Source: a virus. From it: 48,057 nucleotides of DNA. Below are positions 46,239 to 48,057 of this stretch, one piece after another (position 1 is the first letter of the stretch; each line of letters begins with the position of its first letter). A program made the translations under genes and the position numbers. Location of the stretch: IMG/VR virus record IMGVR_UViG_3300037882_001289, positions 1 to 48,057 of that record; one strand, written 5' to 3'. The notes under the pieces were generated by a model, which worked only from the letters and a program-made list of their open reading frames with translations, ran no database searches and was not told the DNA's origin.

Positions 46239-46480
46239 TGGACTTCTTCGCAAACTTATTCATGTGCAAGCCGGGAAGACAGTTCGGTATCCATGGGACA
46301 GTGCTCACCAACTGCGGCGGCATGGAAGACGCTGAACTGTGCCTGCGCTGCGGACTGGAGTATTACCCGACCATCATGAGAGGAATGATAGCGCAAGAGA
46401 AGAGGGAAATCAAGGTTCCGGAAGACTGGCCTGCTATTGAGGCGGCGAGGAAGCTCCCAGGAGGGATCGACTGTGACTGA
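46235..46480 (+). CDS. Small Cys-rich protein, 81 aa
   Basis: ATGATG start overlapping the previous stop. FMCKPGRQF, then TNCGGMEDAELCLRCGLEYY, place four cysteines as two pairs, consistent with a zinc-ribbon. The C-terminal helix is charged. Unknown function. Confidence 0.65.
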   Translation: MMDFFANLFMCKPGRQFGIHGTVLTNCGGMEDAELCLRCGLEYYPTIMRGMIAQEKREIKVPEDWPAIEAARKLPGGIDCD

Positions 46481-46766
46481 ACATCAATCATGGGCTGAGG
46501 CAGATTGGCTTCCGGAAGGTGAACCAGTTGATGGGCTCACTCTTCGTGCAGACGGCTGGGCTTACTGGTTCTCTGACGACTACGAGCTAACCGAGTTCAA
46601 GACTATAGCCATGGTCCTTGGGGAGCCGGATGTGGACTTCAGGACGCTTATCTATTCTGCAAGGGTCCGTGATGGCAAGACCCTGTACCATGGTCAATTC
46701 GTAATCAGCCCCCCGGCATGGGCGCGGCTGCAAGCTTACTTAAATCAGAAAGGGAAACCAACATGA
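46473..46766 (+). CDS. Hypothetical acidic Trp-rich protein, 97 aa
   Basis: GTG start preceded by AGGAGG at 9-base spacing and overlapping the previous stop. The N-terminus is rich in Trp, Glu and Asp (SWAEADWLPEGEP, WAYWFSDDYELTEF). Its stop overlaps the tiny membrane-protein gene. The acidic surface could mimic nucleic acid, but this is speculation. Confidence 0.62.
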   Translation: MTEHQSWAEADWLPEGEPVDGLTLRADGWAYWFSDDYELTEFKTIAMVLGEPDVDFRTLIYSARVRDGKTLYHGQFVISPPAWARLQAYLNQKGKPT

Positions 46767-46834
46767 CCACGATTGAGTTCGCAATCATTGTTCTCTGCGT
46801 CTTGCTGATCTTCTTGCCACCGAAGATCAGATAA
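46763..46834 (+). CDS. Tiny transmembrane peptide, 23 aa
   Basis: ATG in an ATGA overlap with the previous stop, GGGAAACCA upstream. The peptide is MTTIEF, a hydrophobic helix (AIIVLCVLLIFL), then PPKIR. Too short for normal gene callers, but the start/stop overlap and clean membrane helix support it. Confidence 0.5.
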   Translation: MTTIEFAIIVLCVLLIFLPPKIR

Positions 46835-46919
46835 CAAGTTTAGTGATATCAGAGAGTGTCATTCGTCTGGAGTTCAGGCATAACTGAACCAGAGGCTTAA
46901 CAAACTGGAGGAACTTGAG

Positions 46920-47039
46920 ATGAAGATGATGGTAATCATAATGCTTGCCGCCTTGATGTCGGGCTGCACACAACAAAACACGGGCGCGCTGATCTGGGCG
47001 ATTGGCGAGGCGTCATCAACAACGGGATCAACGCGATGA
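46920..47039 (+). CDS. Small lipoprotein, 39 aa
   Basis: ATG 46920 behind GGAGGAACTTGAG, a strong ribosome-binding site. The N-terminus MKMMVIIMLAALMSGC is a textbook lipoprotein signal with lipobox LMSGC; Thr at +2 would not retain it in the inner membrane. The mature part is about 24 residues. Outer-membrane phage lipopeptides can block superinfection or act as outer spanins; it lies far from the lysis genes, so exclusion is more likely. Overlaps the next start. Confidence 0.7.
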   Translation: MKMMVIIMLAALMSGCTQQNTGALIWAIGEASSTTGSTR

Positions 47040-47236
47040 ACTGGAAGCCGATTGAGACCGCGCCAAAGAATGGGAAACCTTTCATTGCGCACGAAAATGG
47101 CGATGCTTATAAGTGCTGGTGGCACCGTGACGATACAGAAGGCGATTATTGGCAGAACGAAGCCGATAGTGAACCTAATCCTGATCTATGGATCGAATGG
47201 CCCACGACACCAACAGATGAAACAGGGAGCCGCTGA
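47036..47236 (+). CDS. DUF551-like small protein, 66 aa
   Basis: ATGA overlap with the lipoprotein gene. MNWKPIETAPKNGKPFIAH is the typical start of a common phage family (WxPIxTAPKdG), followed by KCWWHRDDTEGDYW. Function unknown, but frequently found in phage early operons. Confidence 0.75.
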   Translation: MNWKPIETAPKNGKPFIAHENGDAYKCWWHRDDTEGDYWQNEADSEPNPDLWIEWPTTPTDETGSR

Positions 47237-47237
47237 T

Positions 47238-47471
47238 ATGCCGCAAACAACGCCAGAGCGCGCGGCCCGTTGGCCGGGTATGGATGCAGAGGCTTGCAAA
47301 TTCTTGGAGGACAGTGGCTTCCGTTGCAGCCGCGATTGGGAGTGGTCTCACCCAGAAAAGAAGAAGGTTGAAGATCTGACTGAACGTGAAGCGGATGCAA
47401 TCATATATCTCATCGAGGAATGGGATTACGGCGGCTTCACTCCCGTCACATTGACCGATAGGGGAGCGTGA
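47238..47471 (+). CDS. Hypothetical protein, 77 aa
   Basis: ATG 47238 follows the previous stop at once with GGAGCC upstream. Helical with several aromatic residues (MDAEACKFLEDSGF, then ADAIIYLIEEWDYGGF). Stop overlaps the next ATG by one base. No motif recognised. Confidence 0.65.
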   Translation: MPQTTPERAARWPGMDAEACKFLEDSGFRCSRDWEWSHPEKKKVEDLTEREADAIIYLIEEWDYGGFTPVTLTDRGA

Positions 47472-47995
47472 TGACTGAACCCTTCATCGGAAAGCGCACG
47501 ATCTATGATGAGGTCGGCGAAAGCCGGACGCCCTACATGACGCGTGCGTGGATCGGGCGTCTACGCCTTCACATCTTCTATCGCGGCGACAACGACCCGG
47601 ACCCGCATGATCATCCATGGGACTTCTGGACCTTCCCGTTGACGTCTTATCTTGAGGACGTCACTACGCAGTTGCGAGATGCTGTAGCTGAGGGTCGTCC
47701 GGAACCATCGCCAAGATACCAGAAGCGCCTTCAGCTAGTCTGCGCGTGGCGATGGCATTATCGCCACGCGGAATATTGCCATCGTGTCATCGGTCGGGCG
47801 GTCGAACGCTACAAGGATGATTACAAGATTCTTCCGGGTAAGATCGTAACCATCGTCTGGATTCGGAAGCGAGACCGTCGCTGGGGTTTCTTGAAGCAAC
47901 GGGACGGTAAATGGTGCTGGGTGCACTGGAAAGAATACATCTACCGTGGCGGCAAGGACGCACCATGTCAACCGCCGAAGGACAGGAGTGAGTAA
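47471..47995 (+). CDS. Cupin-like phage protein, 174 aa
   Basis: ATG 47471 with GGGGAG upstream; GTG 47468 is an alternative. LRLHIFYRGDNDPDPHDHPWDFWTF contains a His-Asp-His cluster in a strand-turn, then HRVIGRAVERYKDDYKILPG, which together resemble a cupin metal site and barrel. This is a recurrent phage family of unknown reaction. Its 3' end lies in the terminal repeat, and its last 12 codons also appear at 1-37. Confidence 0.65.
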   Translation: MTEPFIGKRTIYDEVGESRTPYMTRAWIGRLRLHIFYRGDNDPDPHDHPWDFWTFPLTSYLEDVTTQLRDAVAEGRPEPSPRYQKRLQLVCAWRWHYRHAEYCHRVIGRAVERYKDDYKILPGKIVTIVWIRKRDRRWGFLKQRDGKWCWVHWKEYIYRGGKDAPCQPPKDRSE

Positions 47996-48057
47996 TGGCT
48001 AAAGTCGTTATCACTAAATGGGCGTGCGACCGTTGCGGCGAAGTCCACGAGAAGCAG
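47959..48057. repeat. 99-bp direct terminal repeat, right copy
   Basis: Exact second copy of bases 1-99. It ends inside the zinc-ribbon gene that starts at 47995 here and at 37 in the left copy. Removing one copy gives a circle of 47,958 bp. Confidence 0.95.
47995..48057 (+). CDS. Duplicate 5' fragment of the zinc-ribbon gene (join artefact)
   Basis: First 21 codons of the gene complete at 37-291. In the circular genome this start overlaps the cupin-like stop (TAATG). Confidence 0.9.
   Translation, partial: MAKVVITKWACDRCGEVHEKQ

Larger units (their letters stand above)
814..46714. repeat. Genome-wide G6/C6 runs, often as complementary pairs
   Basis: 47 runs of exactly six G or C counted by eye. 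Close complementary pairs begin at 814/854, 3705/3787, 4922/4992, 6251/6301, 14162/14213, 16359/16426, 18777/18891, 21103/21157, 28024/28055, 31181/31253, 33090/33215 and 45778/45848; wider pairs at 11772/11945, 24704/24986, 39069/39356 and 44285/44581. Singles: 2440, 7867, 8512, 9775, 22848, 23720, 26794, 29058, 34653, 35440, 35951, 40160, 42011, 43467, 46709. They fall in all codon phases and in both genes and gaps. Confidence 0.8.

Noticed and set aside
1-48057. tRNA or rRNA genes
   Set aside because: I looked in the gaps for TTC-R-A arm patterns and acceptor pairing and found none convincing; a covariance search would settle it.
1-48057. Lysogeny module
   Set aside because: No tyrosine or serine integrase, excisionase, CI-like repressor or att-like repeat was recognised. 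The 99-bp repeat is a join overlap.

Overview
The window is one complete circular phage genome. Its first 99 bases recur exactly as its last 99 bases, so the unique circle is about 47,958 bp. It is a double-stranded DNA tailed phage, most likely a siphovirus: it has a tape-measure gene, tail-assembly chaperones with a -1 frameshift, a tail-terminator-like gene and no sheath or contractile baseplate genes. I see no integrase, excisionase or lysogeny repressor, so it looks virulent. A lipobox protein and a Sec-type signal peptide suggest a Gram-negative host. An alphaproteobacterium is my guess only.

There are two transcription domains. The rightward, presumably early, domain starts at 44916, crosses the circle junction and ends at 22771. 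It holds many small overlapping genes (44916-2851), a GHKL-like ATPase, a nucleotide-metabolism block (4476-10792: MazG, HD phosphohydrolase, FAD oxidoreductase, ThyX, HAD phosphatase, SDR and VOC proteins), and a replication block (10776-16799: HNH endonuclease, DnaQ-type exonuclease, DnaE-type polymerase, primase-helicase). It continues with a ladder of small genes separated by a repeated structured element (17161-20504), a DUF932 protein and a SNF2-like helicase. The leftward, presumably late, domain runs from 44127 down to 22790: HTH protein, PD-(D/E)XK-like protein, NusG-like factor, small and large terminase, portal with a C-terminal 2H (Acb1-like) domain, DUF2213 scaffold/protease candidate, decoration protein, DUF2184 major capsid protein, head-tail completion genes, tail tube, G/GT chaperones, tape measure, tail proteins, lysis genes and two related fibre proteins.

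The two domains diverge from a 0.8-kb AT-rich region (44128-44915) full of direct and inverted repeats, my candidate for an origin and/or master promoter region. They converge, nearly abutting, at 22771/22790.

Three non-coding patterns stand out. (1) Runs of exactly six G or C are strongly over-represented (47 by my hand count, against about 9 runs of five and none of seven or more), and every neighbouring pair closer than 300 nt is a complementary G6/C6 pair. (2) At least six junctions in the 17-20 kb ladder carry a shared element running from stop codon through hairpin to a GGAGACGA ribosome-binding site; hairpin stems change in a compensatory way. (3) The origin-like region carries a perfect 57-bp direct repeat plus inverted copies of its parts. 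Counts and coordinates were made by eye and should be recomputed.
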